Made by a program: the position numbers and the translations under genes | The notes under the pieces: generated by a model | Seen by the model: the letters and a program-made list of their open reading frames with translations, nothing else | The model's database searches: none | What the model was told of the DNA's origin: nothing | Assembly: GCA_016872725.1 (NCBI GenBank) | Contig: VGZC01000016.1 | Location: 31,338-95,337 of the forward strand | Length of the DNA: 64,000 nucleotides | Direction of reading: 5' to 3' | Source: Planctomycetota bacterium | Lineage (GTDB): Bacteria > Planctomycetota > Planctomycetia > Pirellulales > Pirellulaceae | Shown: piece by piece, positions 17,053 through 25,647 of the stretch | How the letters are laid out: every line of letters starts with the position of its first letter | Position numbering within the stretch: position 1 is the first letter of the stretch

Positions 17053-17592
17053 ATGTATTCCAAAGATCCCAGCAGTACGCTGAGGCGGCTATTGAGCGGA
17101 GTCGCGGAGAACACGTTCCACGCCCAGCTCGGCGTCGTCGATCCGCCGCTTATCGATTACCTGAGCAATCTCCTGCTTCGTTTCGTGCGTCAGGACGCGC
17201 TCGAGCGGATCCGCACGCTCACCGGGCGCCGCGTCACCGACGTCCGCACGATGCTCGACGAAGCCCGCGAGCGGGTCGGCGAGGCGCGGCGCGAGGTCCA
17301 CCGCCATATCGGCGACTACACGCTGTTCTGGGCCGGCCTCTATCCCGAGGCCCTGCGCCAGCAGCGCGGAACGGTCGGCGGCGACCAGTTCGCGGACTAC
17401 CTCGTCCACGGCAAGCGAGCCTACCTGGTCGCGAGCTCGATCGACGTTCCCGAGGAACAGGACCCGCCTAGCGACCTGCTGCATCGACTGAGCGACCATT
17501 TCGAGATGTGCGCGTACGGCCTGCGCGAGGTGCGGCGCGAGCTGGAACGGACGGGTGGCGAGGGACCGGCGCCTCCCATCCTCTTCAACTGA
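17053..17592 (+). CDS. conserved-looking hypothetical cytoplasmic protein
   Basis: 179 residues starting MYSKDPSSTLRRLLSGVAEN, with GGAGG upstream of the ATG. It is helical throughout, e.g. 'YLSNLLLRFVRQDALERIRT', 'DVRTMLDEARERVGEARREV', 'HIGDYTLFWAGLYPEALRQ' and 'QFADYLVHGKRAYLVASSID', with no signal or membrane segment. The ordered, amphipathic sequence and good ribosome-binding site argue for a real gene. I recognise no family. It precedes the MocA-like gene by 49 bases on the same strand. Confidence 0.65.
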   Translation: MYSKDPSSTLRRLLSGVAENTFHAQLGVVDPPLIDYLSNLLLRFVRQDALERIRTLTGRRVTDVRTMLDEARERVGEARREVHRHIGDYTLFWAGLYPEALRQQRGTVGGDQFADYLVHGKRAYLVASSIDVPEEQDPPSDLLHRLSDHFEMCAYGLREVRRELERTGGEGPAPPILFN

Positions 17593-17641
17593 CGGACCGT
17601 TTCGCGTGGCGTTCGGATTCTCGCCGATCAAGGACGGAACG

Positions 17642-18307
17642 ATGCGGGCCTTCGCGATCATCCCCGCCGCCGGCGGAAGTCGACGCATGGGGCGATCCAA
17701 ACTGCGGTTGGCATGGCCCGGTCCGACCGTTTCGGATGGTCCGAGCGAAGGCGAGACGATCCTGGAATCGTTGCTGCGCGCGTGGAGCCGAAGCCGGGTC
17801 GAGCGGATTGTGGTGGTCGGCCGAGCGGACGATGGCTGGATGCGCGGCACAGCGCGGCGCATGGGCGCGGCGTTCGTGGCGCCCGACGCGCCGCCTCCGG
17901 AAATGAAGGACTCGATCCTGGCGGGCGTGCGGTTTCTCGAGTCGGCCGAACGGCCCGAGGAACGCGACGCGTGGCTCGTCGCGCCCGCCGACATGCCCCG
18001 ATTGCCGTCATCCGTGATCGATCGGTTGATCGCCGCCTACGCCGCCCGCGGCGCGTCGGTCGTTCAGCCGTCGATCGAAGGAAGGCGCGGACACCCGGTG
18101 CTCCTCGCGTGGCGCCTCGCCGCCGATCTCGATCAACTCCCGCCCGGCGAAGGGTTGAGCTCGCTCATCCGCCGCCACGCCGTCCACGAGCTTCCCTGCG
18201 ACGATCCGGCGATCCTCGACGACGTCGACACCCCCGAGGACTATGAGCGCATTCAACGACATTGTCGTGGTTCGCTCCGCGAACCACCCGAAGCGCGCTC
18301 GATGTGA
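17642..18307 (+). CDS. MocA/MobA-like molybdenum cofactor nucleotidyltransferase
   Basis: 221 residues. NTP-transferase fold with 'FAIIPAAGGSRRMGRSKLRL' (nucleotide loop and catalytic K/R), 'AWLVAPADMPRLPSSVIDRL' (metal-binding D in the DMP motif), 'GRRGHPVLLAWRLAADL' and 'AILDDVDTPEDYERIQ'. MocA attaches CMP to molybdopterin for xanthine-dehydrogenase-type enzymes, which fits the XdhC-like gene nearby. The last ~17 codons ('RHCRGSLREPPEARSM') are encoded by the REP-like hairpin array at 18258-18360, suggesting that the original stop was lost or extended by the repeat. Confidence 0.82.
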   Translation: MRAFAIIPAAGGSRRMGRSKLRLAWPGPTVSDGPSEGETILESLLRAWSRSRVERIVVVGRADDGWMRGTARRMGAAFVAPDAPPPEMKDSILAGVRFLESAERPEERDAWLVAPADMPRLPSSVIDRLIAAYAARGASVVQPSIEGRRGHPVLLAWRLAADLDQLPPGEGLSSLIRRHAVHELPCDDPAILDDVDTPEDYERIQRHCRGSLREPPEARSM

Positions 18308-18360
18308 ATGCAAGAGCAAGTTGATCGCGGAGCGATCAATGACATTGTCGTGGTTCGCTC
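18258..18360. repeat. REP-like hairpin cluster at the convergent ends of two genes
   Basis: Hairpin A at 18267-18287 has arms GTGGTTCGC and GCGAACCAC around TCC. Hairpin B at 18321-18339 has arms TTGATCGC and GCGATCAA around GGA. The 20-mer GACATTGTCGTGGTTCGCTC occurs perfectly at 18258-18277 and 18341-18360, so half of A is repeated after B. The array spans the end of the MocA-like gene and the end of trpA (stop at 18336), which are convergent. Copies of A and B recur at 44.5 and 63.8 kb. Confidence 0.85.
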
Positions 18361-19166
18361 GGCCGTTCGTCGAGGGCGGCGCGGAGCCGATCGACGAATC
18401 GGCCGACCTCGTCGAGCACTTCCGTGCGCGGACGAACGGACGCGTCGGCGATTCGGCGAACGAGGGCCGATCCGACGATCAGTCCGTCGGCGACCGGAGC
18501 GAGCGTCCGAACATGGTCCTCGGTCGCGATGCCGAATCCGACGCAAATCGGCAAGCCCGTCCGCTCACGCATCCACCGCACATTGTCCGCCAACTCGGGC
18601 GGAAGCGACGATCGCTCGCCCGTAATGCCCGTGACCGAAACATAGTAGAGGAACCCGCGGGATACCTCGGCGATGCGCAAGGCCCGGTCGCGGGGCGTCG
18701 TGGGCGTGACGAGCTGGATCAGATCGAAATCCCGCTCTCGGCCGGCGGCGGCGAGCGGTCCCGCCTCGTCGGCCATCAGATCGGGCACGATCGCGCCCGA
18801 AAAACCGGCCGACTTCGCCCGCTCGATGAACCGCTCGGGCCCCACGCGGTGGACGATCGCGTAACTGCACATGGCGACGAGCGGTACGGGGATCCGCGGC
18901 GCGACGCGGCCTACCGCTTCGAAGATGTCGTCCAGACGGATGCCTCGATCGAGCGCGCGGGTGTAGGACGCCTGGATGACCGGGCCGTCCGCGATCGGAT
19001 CGCTGTACGGGATGCCGACCTCGATCAGGTCGCAACCGTGTTCGGCGAGCGTGGCGAGCAGATCGCCGGTGAAAGCCGCGTCTGGATCGCCGGCCGTGAT
19101 GAACGGCATCAACGCCTTGCGGCCCGATTCACGCAGAGTGGAGAATAGCTGATCGATCCGCGTCAT
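18336..19166 (-). CDS. trpA: tryptophan synthase alpha chain
   Basis: 276 residues. TIM barrel with both catalytic acids in the canonical positions: E49 in 'DLIEVGIPYSDP' and D60 in 'IADGPVIQ'. Also 'GAIVPDLMADEAG', 'YYVSVTGITGERSSLPPEL' and 'CVGFGIATEDHVRTL'. It cleaves indole-3-glycerol phosphate to indole, which is passed to TrpB. The start at 19166 (MTRIDQLF) is chosen. The C-terminal residues are encoded inside the REP-like cluster. trpB lies upstream on the same strand but 0.8 kb away, an unusual gap. Confidence 0.95.
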   Translation of the reverse strand: MTRIDQLFSTLRESGRKALMPFITAGDPDAAFTGDLLATLAEHGCDLIEVGIPYSDPIADGPVIQASYTRALDRGIRLDDIFEAVGRVAPRIPVPLVAMCSYAIVHRVGPERFIERAKSAGFSGAIVPDLMADEAGPLAAAGRERDFDLIQLVTPTTPRDRALRIAEVSRGFLYYVSVTGITGERSSLPPELADNVRWMRERTGLPICVGFGIATEDHVRTLAPVADGLIVGSALVRRIADASVRPRTEVLDEVGRFVDRLRAALDERPSEPRQCH

Positions 19167-19314
19167 TCGGCCGAATCCGCCTTTCTGGGCGCATGGGACG
19201 TTCCGAGGGTCTTGGGTTGGGACAGGTTGGGTCGCCGTGTGGCGAGTGAAGATGCCGTTCACGCAGGAACGGGGAAAGCCGCATTATGCCCCAAAACGCG
19301 GAAGCGAAACGACA

Positions 19315-19515
19315 TCAATCTTCGCCGTCGCGCGGCCAACACACCAACCATTTGTCGATACATGGGCAATTGGAACCGCAAAGAACGGGGCAGGGCGAAT
19401 CAGGCAACCAATCTTCCCACTGCTCCAGTCCACATTGCGGACAAACCCAATGCAACTTAATGCGTGGGCGCCTCAGCTCCCCGGCGTTCCAATCAACGCG
19501 TTCGCCTGTGACCAC
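19315..19515 (-). CDS. small cysteine-rich hypothetical protein
   Basis: 66 residues with a CxxC zinc-ribbon-like start 'WVCPQCGLEQWEDWL', then 'CPVLCGSNCPCIDKWLVC', giving eight cysteines in about 40 residues. It overlaps the end of the frame at 19473-19610 by 43 bases and could instead be the frameshifted continuation of it. The setting, a gap full of decayed fragments, makes a remnant as likely as a functional gene. Confidence 0.3.
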   Translation of the reverse strand: MVTGERVDWNAGELRRPRIKLHWVCPQCGLEQWEDWLPDSPCPVLCGSNCPCIDKWLVCWPRDGED

Positions 19516-19610
19516 ACCAGCAATTCCTCGTCAGTCAAATCAATCGCCTCCAGATCAATATCTTGACGAATAGGACGTGGGATTTCGGCGGCTCGGCAAG
19601 TGTTTTCCAT
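19473..19610 (-). CDS. small hypothetical protein, possibly a remnant
   Basis: 45 residues from the ATG at 19610: 'MENTCRAAEIPRPIRQDIDL' then 'EAIDLTDEELLVWSQANALI'. The acidic helix is protein-like, but no family is recognised. It may form one broken gene with the cysteine-rich frame that overlaps its 3' end. Confidence 0.25.
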   Translation of the reverse strand: MENTCRAAEIPRPIRQDIDLEAIDLTDEELLVWSQANALIGTPGS

Positions 19611-19764
19611 TGAGAAGAAGAAAACAGCACCGAAAAAGGTGCCAAGACCAAGCTTTCCGGTGTTAGCCCCAGCCCGTCCAAGCCCAGGCCGCCTGAGGCG
19701 ACATTCTAGCGGGCCGAAACCAACAAGACAATCAGCTCTGAACGACGGGCAACGAGGATCTTCT

Positions 19765-19990
19765 GGAAAGGAATTGCGGGCCTTGGCGCTGGAACAATGC
19801 GCCCGCCTCGACGAACTGGCGACGCGAACGGACGTTGACCGGAAGGACCGCCAGATGGTCGAGTCGTTCGTCGAGCGCATCGGGATAAACCCGAGACCAA
19901 GGCGGGCGTCGTCTACGTCGCAGTCGACCTCGAAGGGGCACTGCTCGCCGTTCCACTCGCCTACCGATTGGGGACCGGTCCGGTTGGGAT
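19765..19990 (+). pseudogene. decayed C-terminal tail of a serine recombinase (probable)
   Basis: One plus-strand frame reads 'ELRALALEQCARLDELATRT' and 'DVDRKDRQMVESFVERIGIN'. After a missing base near 19892, the next frame continues 'PETKAGVVYVAVDLEGALLA'. A coiled coil, then a 'VERIxxxPET...GVVYV' strand, is the usual ending of large serine recombinases with a zinc-ribbon/coiled-coil C-terminus. The resolvase catalytic domain is absent. It runs antiparallel into the 3' end of trpB. The identification is by pattern only and remains tentative. Confidence 0.4.
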
Positions 19991-21231
19991 CAACGCGCGC
20001 CGTCCCGCGCGGCGCGGAGGCGAGCGATTTCGGACGCGTCCTTGTCGCCTCGACCGGAGAGGCAAACGAGGACGATGTCGCGCGGTCCGCGCGACGCGGC
20101 GAGTTCCAGCGCCTTGGCGATCGCGTGGGACGATTCGAGCGCGGGCAGGATGCCCTCGCCGCGCGCCGTGCGGTCGAACGCGTCGAGCGCGGGTCGGTCC
20201 CCGCAGTGCGTGTATTCGACGCGCCCTGTCGATTTCCAATAGGCGTGTTCCGGCCCGACTCCCGGATAATCGAGGCCGGCGGAGATCGAGTGCACATCGC
20301 ACGTCTGCCCGTCGGCGTCCTGCATCACGTAGCTGTAGCTGCCGTGCAGGACACCCTCGACGCCGAAGCTCAGCGGAGCGGCGTGGTCGCCGGGAGCGGA
20401 GCCCCTGCCTCCCGCTTCGACGCCGACCAATCGCACGGTCGGATCATTGATGAACGCGTGGAACATGCCCGCCGCGTTGCTGCCGCCTCCGACGCACGCG
20501 ACCACGAGATCGGGAAGCCGCCCGAATTGTTCGAGCGACTGGGCGCGCGCCTCGCGGCCGATCACCGATTGGAAGTCGCGGACGATGCGGGGGAACGGAT
20601 GGGGGCCGACCACCGATCCGAGGATATAGTGCGTATGGTCGACGCTCGCCATCCAATCGCGCATCGCCTCGTTGATGGCGTCGCGCAGCGTCCTCGATCC
20701 GCTCGTGACCGGCCGGACCTCGGCGCCCAGCAGGTTCATGCTGAAGACGTTCGGCGCCTGCCTGCGGACGTCCTCTTCACCCATGTACACGACACAGGGC
20801 AGGCCGAAATGCGCGCACGCCGTGGCGGTCGCCACGCCGTGTTGACCGGCTCCCGTTTCCGCGATGACGCGGGTTTTTCCCATGCGAAGGGTCAACAGGG
20901 CCTGGCCGATCGTATTGTTGATCTTGTGGGCGCCCGTATGGTTGAGGTCCTCTCGTTTGAACCAGATCTGCGCGCCGCCCGCAAGCCCGGTCAGCCGGCG
21001 CGCGAAGTAGATCGGAGAGGGTCGGCCCACGAACGAATGCAGGAGCGCGTCGAGTTCGGCCTGAAAGACGGGATCCCGCGTGGCGTCGTCATAGGCCGAT
21101 TCGAGTTCGGCGAGCGCGCGGTGCAGCGTTTCGGGCACGTAACGGCCCCCGAAGGGGCCGAATCGGCCGGCCGCGTCGGGACCTTGCGCCAGAGATCGCG
21201 CCAAGAGACCTTCAGGCGTTGGGTTGCTCAT
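19990..21231 (-). CDS. trpB: tryptophan synthase beta chain
   Basis: 413 residues of fold-type II PLP enzyme. PLP lysine K103 in '[20 protein letters not shown]', phosphate-binding loop '[15 protein letters not shown]', '[20 protein letters not shown]' and C-terminal '[11 protein letters not shown]'. It condenses indole with serine to tryptophan in complex with TrpA. It is a canonical TrpB1-type sequence. The ATG at 21231 ([10 protein letters not shown]) is chosen over an upstream ATG at 21276. trpA follows only after a 0.8-kb gap. Confidence 0.96.
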   Translation of the reverse strand: MSNPTPEGLLARSLAQGPDAAGRFGPFGGRYVPETLHRALAELESAYDDATRDPVFQAELDALLHSFVGRPSPIYFARRLTGLAGGAQIWFKREDLNHTGAHKINNTIGQALLTLRMGKTRVIAETGAGQHGVATATACAHFGLPCVVYMGEEDVRRQAPNVFSMNLLGAEVRPVTSGSRTLRDAINEAMRDWMASVDHTHYILGSVVGPHPFPRIVRDFQSVIGREARAQSLEQFGRLPDLVVACVGGGSNAAGMFHAFINDPTVRLVGVEAGGRGSAPGDHAAPLSFGVEGVLHGSYSYVMQDADGQTCDVHSISAGLDYPGVGPEHAYWKSTGRVEYTHCGDRPALDAFDRTARGEGILPALESSHAIAKALELAASRGPRDIVLVCLSGRGDKDASEIARLRAARDGAR

Positions 21232-21524
21232 GCGATCGATCCACGATCCCGGCGGAAATCGACCCCCATGGTCCACGCCCGCGCGCCGGCCGCGCTCGAC
21301 CGATTCTCAGGCGAAGGGTCCCGCCGGTCAAGCGGCCGACGGGCGGCCCGACCAACCGGCACATCGCGCGCGACCCGAACCCGCTCCGTCCGCTCGGCGA
21401 GCCCCCGCGCGGCGCCTTCGTTGCCGAACGGACCTCGGTGACCTACCTACTTACGGGAAGACCGGCCGACCCTGGGAGGGCCGCGCGGACGGCCCGATCC
21501 CACGTTTCATGCGTCACGCATTCC

Positions 21525-21920
21525 ATGATTTCGCAAAAAGCCCAGGACGCCGCGTTCTTCGACATGGTGCATGAGCTGATCCGCACGAATCAGCTCCTGC
21601 AAGATCCTCAATCGGTTTCCAAGGGCGCCGAGCGCCGGATGGAAAAGCGGATCTCCTATCCGTATGTCCAGCTCATGGCCCCGTTCGACGGCAAGACGCT
21701 CCCCTCCCAGTCCGATTTCCGGCACGTCTATTGCAATGACATTTCGACGCGGGGCTTTTCGTATTTCGAGTCGCCCCTTCCGACGTACCGGCAGGTCGTC
21801 ATGCTCTTCGGGAAGCTGCCGTTCCGCGTCTTCACGGCGGAAGTCCGCCATGTTCAAAAGACGGCGAACCCGGAGATCTTCCTGATCGGATGCCGCATTC
21901 TGTCGCGAATCAAATCGTAG
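21525..21920 (+). CDS. PilZ-domain protein
   Basis: 131 residues. A helical lead ('DAAFFDMVHELIRTNQLLQD') is followed by a PilZ-like beta barrel: 'RRMEKRISYPYVQLMAPFD', 'CNDISTRGFSYFESPLPTYR', 'VVMLFGKLPFRVFTAEVRHV' and 'FLIGCRIL'. PilZ domains bind cyclic-di-GMP through an RxxxR and a (D/N)xSxxG motif; 'RRMEKR' and 'NDISTRG' fit both. It lies 0.28 kb upstream of flhA, so it could couple c-di-GMP to motility, but that is inference. The ATG at 21525 is the best start; the frame is open further upstream. Confidence 0.7.
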   Translation: MISQKAQDAAFFDMVHELIRTNQLLQDPQSVSKGAERRMEKRISYPYVQLMAPFDGKTLPSQSDFRHVYCNDISTRGFSYFESPLPTYRQVVMLFGKLPFRVFTAEVRHVQKTANPEIFLIGCRILSRIKS

Positions 21921-22202
21921 CGACGCCCGCCGCCTCCATCGCCGGACGGCGTCCGCCCCGCGCGCCGATTCCGCCGCGGTCCCGCGCGTCGCCGATCGAT
22001 GTCCCCCCTCTCCGTCTTCCCCATCCCCCCATCGTCGACGCCCCAAAACGAACTGGACAGACGGGCGTCGTTCGATTACCTTCCCGCCCTCTTCGGGCGA
22101 ACGCCAGGGGCACGCCGCGGGACATGGCCCGCGACGGAGCGCCGAGCGTGTCGCGTCGAGACGTTCGGGATACGCAACGTTCGGGACACGCGGGCGCTCC
22201 CC

Positions 22203-24272
22203 ATGCCACGATTCGCGCACGGCAAAGATCTGATCCTGCCGATCGGCATCATCATGAGCATCCTCGTGATCCTCATGCCGATGCCCGCGTTCCTGATGGA
22301 CGTGCTGCTCGCCGGCAATGTCGCGATCGCGGTCATTGTCCTGTTGACGACGATCTACGTGCGAACGCCGCTCGAATTCAGCATCTTTCCGTCGCTCCTG
22401 CTCGCCACGACGCTCGGCAGGCTCGTCCTGAACGTCGCGTCGACCCGGTTGATCCTGACGCGCGCTCCGATCGACGAGCTCTACGCGGCTGGAGGCGTGA
22501 TCAAGGCGTTCGGCGAATTCGTCGCGGGCGACCGCATTGTCGTCGGCATCATCATTTTCGCGATCATCATCGCAATCCAGTTCCTCGTGATCACGAAAGG
22601 CGCGACGCGCATCAGCGAGGTCGCCGCGCGGTTCGCGTTGGACGGCATGCCGGGCCGCCAGATGGCGATCGACGCCGATCTGAACGCCGGCGTGATCGAC
22701 GAGAAGGAGGCGCAGCGCCGCCGCGAGGAAATCACGCAGCAGGCCGACTTCTTCGGCGCGATGGACGGTGCGAGCAAATTCGTCCGGGGTGACGCGATCG
22801 CGGGGATCATCATCACGCTGATCAATATCGTCGGCGGACTGGTGATCGGCGTGTTCGAATCGGGCATGTCGCTCGGCGAAGCCGCGCGGATCTTCACCAA
22901 ACTCACGATCGGCGACGGGCTGGTCAGCCAGGTCCCCGCGCTGCTCATCTCGCTCGCCGCCGGGTTGCTCGTCACGCGCAGCACCAAGGCGTCCGATCTG
23001 CCGGCCGACTTCGTCGCGCAGCTTTTCTCGCGCCCGCTCGCCTTGATCGTCGCCGCCGGGTTCCTCTTCGTCCTGATCGCCACCGACCTGCCGTCCATGC
23101 CCCTGCTCGGACTCGGAACCGGATGCATCGGTCTGGCCTTTGTGCTGCAAGGCCAGGAGCGGGACCGCGCGAGGCGGCAGGCGGCCGTGCACGCGAAGGC
23201 CGAGACCGAAAAGGCGAAGCCCGAGGAGCGCATCGAGGACTTCCTGGTCGTCGATCCGATGGAGATGGAGATCGGCGTCGGCCTCATCCGATTGGCCGAC
23301 CCGGGTCGCGGCGGAGATCTCCTTCCGCGCGTCACGGGCGTCCGGCAGGCGGTGGCCGCCGACATCGGCATCATCCTGCCCAAGGTCCGCATCCGCGACA
23401 ACATGGGGCTCGCCGAAAACGCCTATCGGATCAAGATCGCGAACAACCCGGTCGCGGAAGGCGTGTTGTACGCCGATCGGCTCCTCGCCATCGACTCGGG
23501 CCAAACCACCGGGCGCATGCCGGGCGAGGAAACCCGCGATCCGGCGTTCCAGCAGCCGGCCGTCTGGATCGAGGCGGGGCTGAGGGACCGCGCCGCGATG
23601 CTCGGTTACGCGCCCTTCGAGCCGCCCGCCGTTCTGGCAACCCATCTCCAGGAAGTCGTGCGGAGCCACGCCGACGAGCTGTTGACGCGCGACGCGACGA
23701 AACATCTGATCGACGAGCTCAAGAAGACGTCGCCGGCCGTCGTGGACGAGCTGATTCCCGGACTCATGAAGTTGGGCGACGTGCAACAAGTGCTGCACCT
23801 GTTGTTGCGCGAGGAAGTCTCCATCCGCCAGCTCGGCGTGATCCTCGAAACGCTCGGCGATTACGCCGCGCGCACCAAGGACCCCGTCCTGTTGGCCGAA
23901 TACGTGCGGAATCGGCTCGCGCGATCCATCTGCACGCGGTATCGCGACGCCGAAGGCGCGCTGCGCGTCGTGACCCTCGATCCGGCCCTCGAAGACCGCG
24001 TCGCCGCGGGCGTCGAGCATACCGAACGGGGTCTGTTCGTGCGGATGTCGCCGCAGGCGATCGAGCACACGTGCGAGCGGATCGCCTTGGAAGTGCGGAA
24101 GCTCACCCAGGCGCATCATCCGCCCGTGGTGCTCGTGAGTCCGAGAATCCGCGCGGGGCTCCGGCAACTCACCGCCGGAAATCTGCCCCGGCTCCGGATC
24201 CTGAGCTACAACGAGGTGACGCGCGACACGCGGATCGAATCGGTGGGAATCGTGCACGATCAGGCGACGTGA
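22203..24272 (+). CDS. flhA: flagellar biosynthesis protein FlhA
   Basis: 689 residues, the usual FlhA length. The N-terminal half has about eight membrane helices ('LILPIGIIMSILVILMPMPA', 'VAIAVIVLLTTIYV', 'IVVGIIIFAIIIAIQFLVI', 'AGIIITLINIVGGLVIGVF') and the conserved FHIPEP-type segment 'EFSIFPSLLLATTLGRLVLN', with 'RFALDGMPGRQMAIDADLNA'. The C-terminal cytosolic part ends with the ring-forming domains ('PVVLVSPRIRAGLRQLTAGN'). It is the central export gate of the flagellar type III apparatus. The ATG at 22203 is chosen; the 68-residue upstream extension is not FlhA-like. flhF follows after 81 bases. Confidence 0.95.
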   Translation: MPRFAHGKDLILPIGIIMSILVILMPMPAFLMDVLLAGNVAIAVIVLLTTIYVRTPLEFSIFPSLLLATTLGRLVLNVASTRLILTRAPIDELYAAGGVIKAFGEFVAGDRIVVGIIIFAIIIAIQFLVITKGATRISEVAARFALDGMPGRQMAIDADLNAGVIDEKEAQRRREEITQQADFFGAMDGASKFVRGDAIAGIIITLINIVGGLVIGVFESGMSLGEAARIFTKLTIGDGLVSQVPALLISLAAGLLVTRSTKASDLPADFVAQLFSRPLALIVAAGFLFVLIATDLPSMPLLGLGTGCIGLAFVLQGQERDRARRQAAVHAKAETEKAKPEERIEDFLVVDPMEMEIGVGLIRLADPGRGGDLLPRVTGVRQAVAADIGIILPKVRIRDNMGLAENAYRIKIANNPVAEGVLYADRLLAIDSGQTTGRMPGEETRDPAFQQPAVWIEAGLRDRAAMLGYAPFEPPAVLATHLQEVVRSHADELLTRDATKHLIDELKKTSPAVVDELIPGLMKLGDVQQVLHLLLREEVSIRQLGVILETLGDYAARTKDPVLLAEYVRNRLARSICTRYRDAEGALRVVTLDPALEDRVAAGVEHTERGLFVRMSPQAIEHTCERIALEVRKLTQAHHPPVVLVSPRIRAGLRQLTAGNLPRLRILSYNEVTRDTRIESVGIVHDQAT

Positions 24273-24353
24273 CCGGAATGCGACACCGGGACCGGCCCGC
24301 CGATCGCCCGCGGCGGGCGCGATGAAGAATCCAATCCAGGCAGGTGACCGACC

Positions 24354-25604
24354 ATGAACGAAGACCGGCCGATGACCGATATCCGGACGTACCGCGCGGG
24401 CTCGCTTCAGGAAGCGCTGGCCCTCGTGCGCCGCGACCTCGGCCCGACGGCGGCCGTCCTGCACACGCGCGAGGTGCGGGGCGGCCTGTTGCGATGGCTG
24501 ACGGGACGCCGCGACGTCGAGATCGTCGCATCCTCGGGAATTCGCGTTCCGAGCCGATGGTCCGGCTCGGCATCGCCCACCCGCGCGCCGCACTCGACGG
24601 GAACCGCCGATCGGCAGGGGACCGCGCCGACGCGCAACCGGGGCGAAACCCTCCCCCGCGCAGCGCCGTCGGCCGAGCCTGCCCGTGTCCGGGAACCGGA
24701 GCGCGAGGCGGTCCGGGACGGCGGGGACCTTCGGCGCCAGGTGGATCAACTCCGCACGCTCGTCGATTCGCTGTGCCGGCAGTCCTCCCGCTCGTCGCAA
24801 CCGGACATGCCCGAGACGCTGTTCCGCCTGTTCACCGATTTGCTCGACGCCGACGTGAGCGAGGAGCTGGCGCGCGAACTGGTGGAGCGGATGCGAAGCG
24901 GAGCGTCGCCCGACGACTTGCGCGACGGACTCCTGTTGAAGGCCCGATTGACGCGCATGGTCGAGGAGGAGATCGGGACGCGGGAGCCGATCCTCGTGAC
25001 GCCCGGCCGTCGCCGCGTCGTCGCGCTGGTCGGACCGACCGGCGTCGGAAAGACGACGACGATCGCGAAGCTCGCCGCCAACTTCCATCTTCGCGAACAT
25101 CGCCGAGTCGGCCTGATCACCGTCGATACGTACCGGATCGCGGCGGTCGAGCAATTGCGGACGTACGCGGAGATCATCGACCTGCCGATGGAGGTGGTCG
25201 CGACGCCTCGCGAAATGCGCATCGCCCTCGATCGACTCGCCGACCTCGACCTCGTCCTCATGGATACGGCGGGCCGAAGCCCTCGCGACGACGTCAAGAT
25301 CCAGGAACTCAAGTCGATGCTCGCCGAATCCCGCGCCGACGAGGTGCACCTCGTGCTGAGCGCCGTGTCGAGCGTATCGAGCCTCAAGACGACGGCCGGG
25401 AAATTCGTCGAGGTCGGCGCCAACGCGCTCGTCCTCACGAAGCTCGATGAAGCCGCCGGACTCGGCAACCTGTTGCCGCTCCTCCGAACGTGCCGGCTTC
25501 CCCTGAGCTACCTGACACACGGTCAGAACGTACCGGACGACATCCAAGGCGCCGATCGGCGCGCGCTCGCCCGCGCGGTGTTGGGGATGGAGGCGATCGG
25601 TTGA
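24354..25604 (+). CDS. flhF: flagellar biosynthesis GTPase FlhF
   Basis: 416 residues. N-terminal B-type region 'RTYRAGSLQEALALVRRDLG', a low-complexity linker to about 125, a helical N domain, then an SRP-type G domain: P-loop 'GPTGVGKTT' at 227-235, 'LITVDTYRIAAVEQLRTYAE', 'LVLMDTAGRSPRDD' and guanine-specificity motif 'LTKLDEAAGLGNLL'. FlhF sets the site, and often the number, of polar flagella and recruits the export apparatus. AGGTGA precedes the ATG. FlhG/FleN normally follows, and a FleN-like gene starts 44 bases downstream. Confidence 0.94.
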   Translation: MNEDRPMTDIRTYRAGSLQEALALVRRDLGPTAAVLHTREVRGGLLRWLTGRRDVEIVASSGIRVPSRWSGSASPTRAPHSTGTADRQGTAPTRNRGETLPRAAPSAEPARVREPEREAVRDGGDLRRQVDQLRTLVDSLCRQSSRSSQPDMPETLFRLFTDLLDADVSEELARELVERMRSGASPDDLRDGLLLKARLTRMVEEEIGTREPILVTPGRRRVVALVGPTGVGKTTTIAKLAANFHLREHRRVGLITVDTYRIAAVEQLRTYAEIIDLPMEVVATPREMRIALDRLADLDLVLMDTAGRSPRDDVKIQELKSMLAESRADEVHLVLSAVSSVSSLKTTAGKFVEVGANALVLTKLDEAAGLGNLLPLLRTCRLPLSYLTHGQNVPDDIQGADRRALARAVLGMEAIG

Positions 25605-25647
25605 TGCGAACCCACCGTCCGTTCCGCTCCATCGAGGAGTCACCCGC

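Larger units (their letters stand above)
19167..19989. other. 0.8-kb debris-filled gap between trpB and trpA
   Basis: The sequence is noticeably less GC-rich and less protein-like than its surroundings. Recognisable contents are two small minus-strand frames (19315-19515 and 19473-19610) and a plus-strand remnant resembling the C-terminal tail of a serine recombinase (about 19765-19990), each listed separately. No insertion-sequence ends or target-site duplications were identified. Confidence 0.6.

Noticed and set aside
19706..19956. Minus-strand small proteins of 64-74 residues
   Set aside because: They are antisense to the recombinase-like remnant and consist of Arg/Pro/Ser filler.
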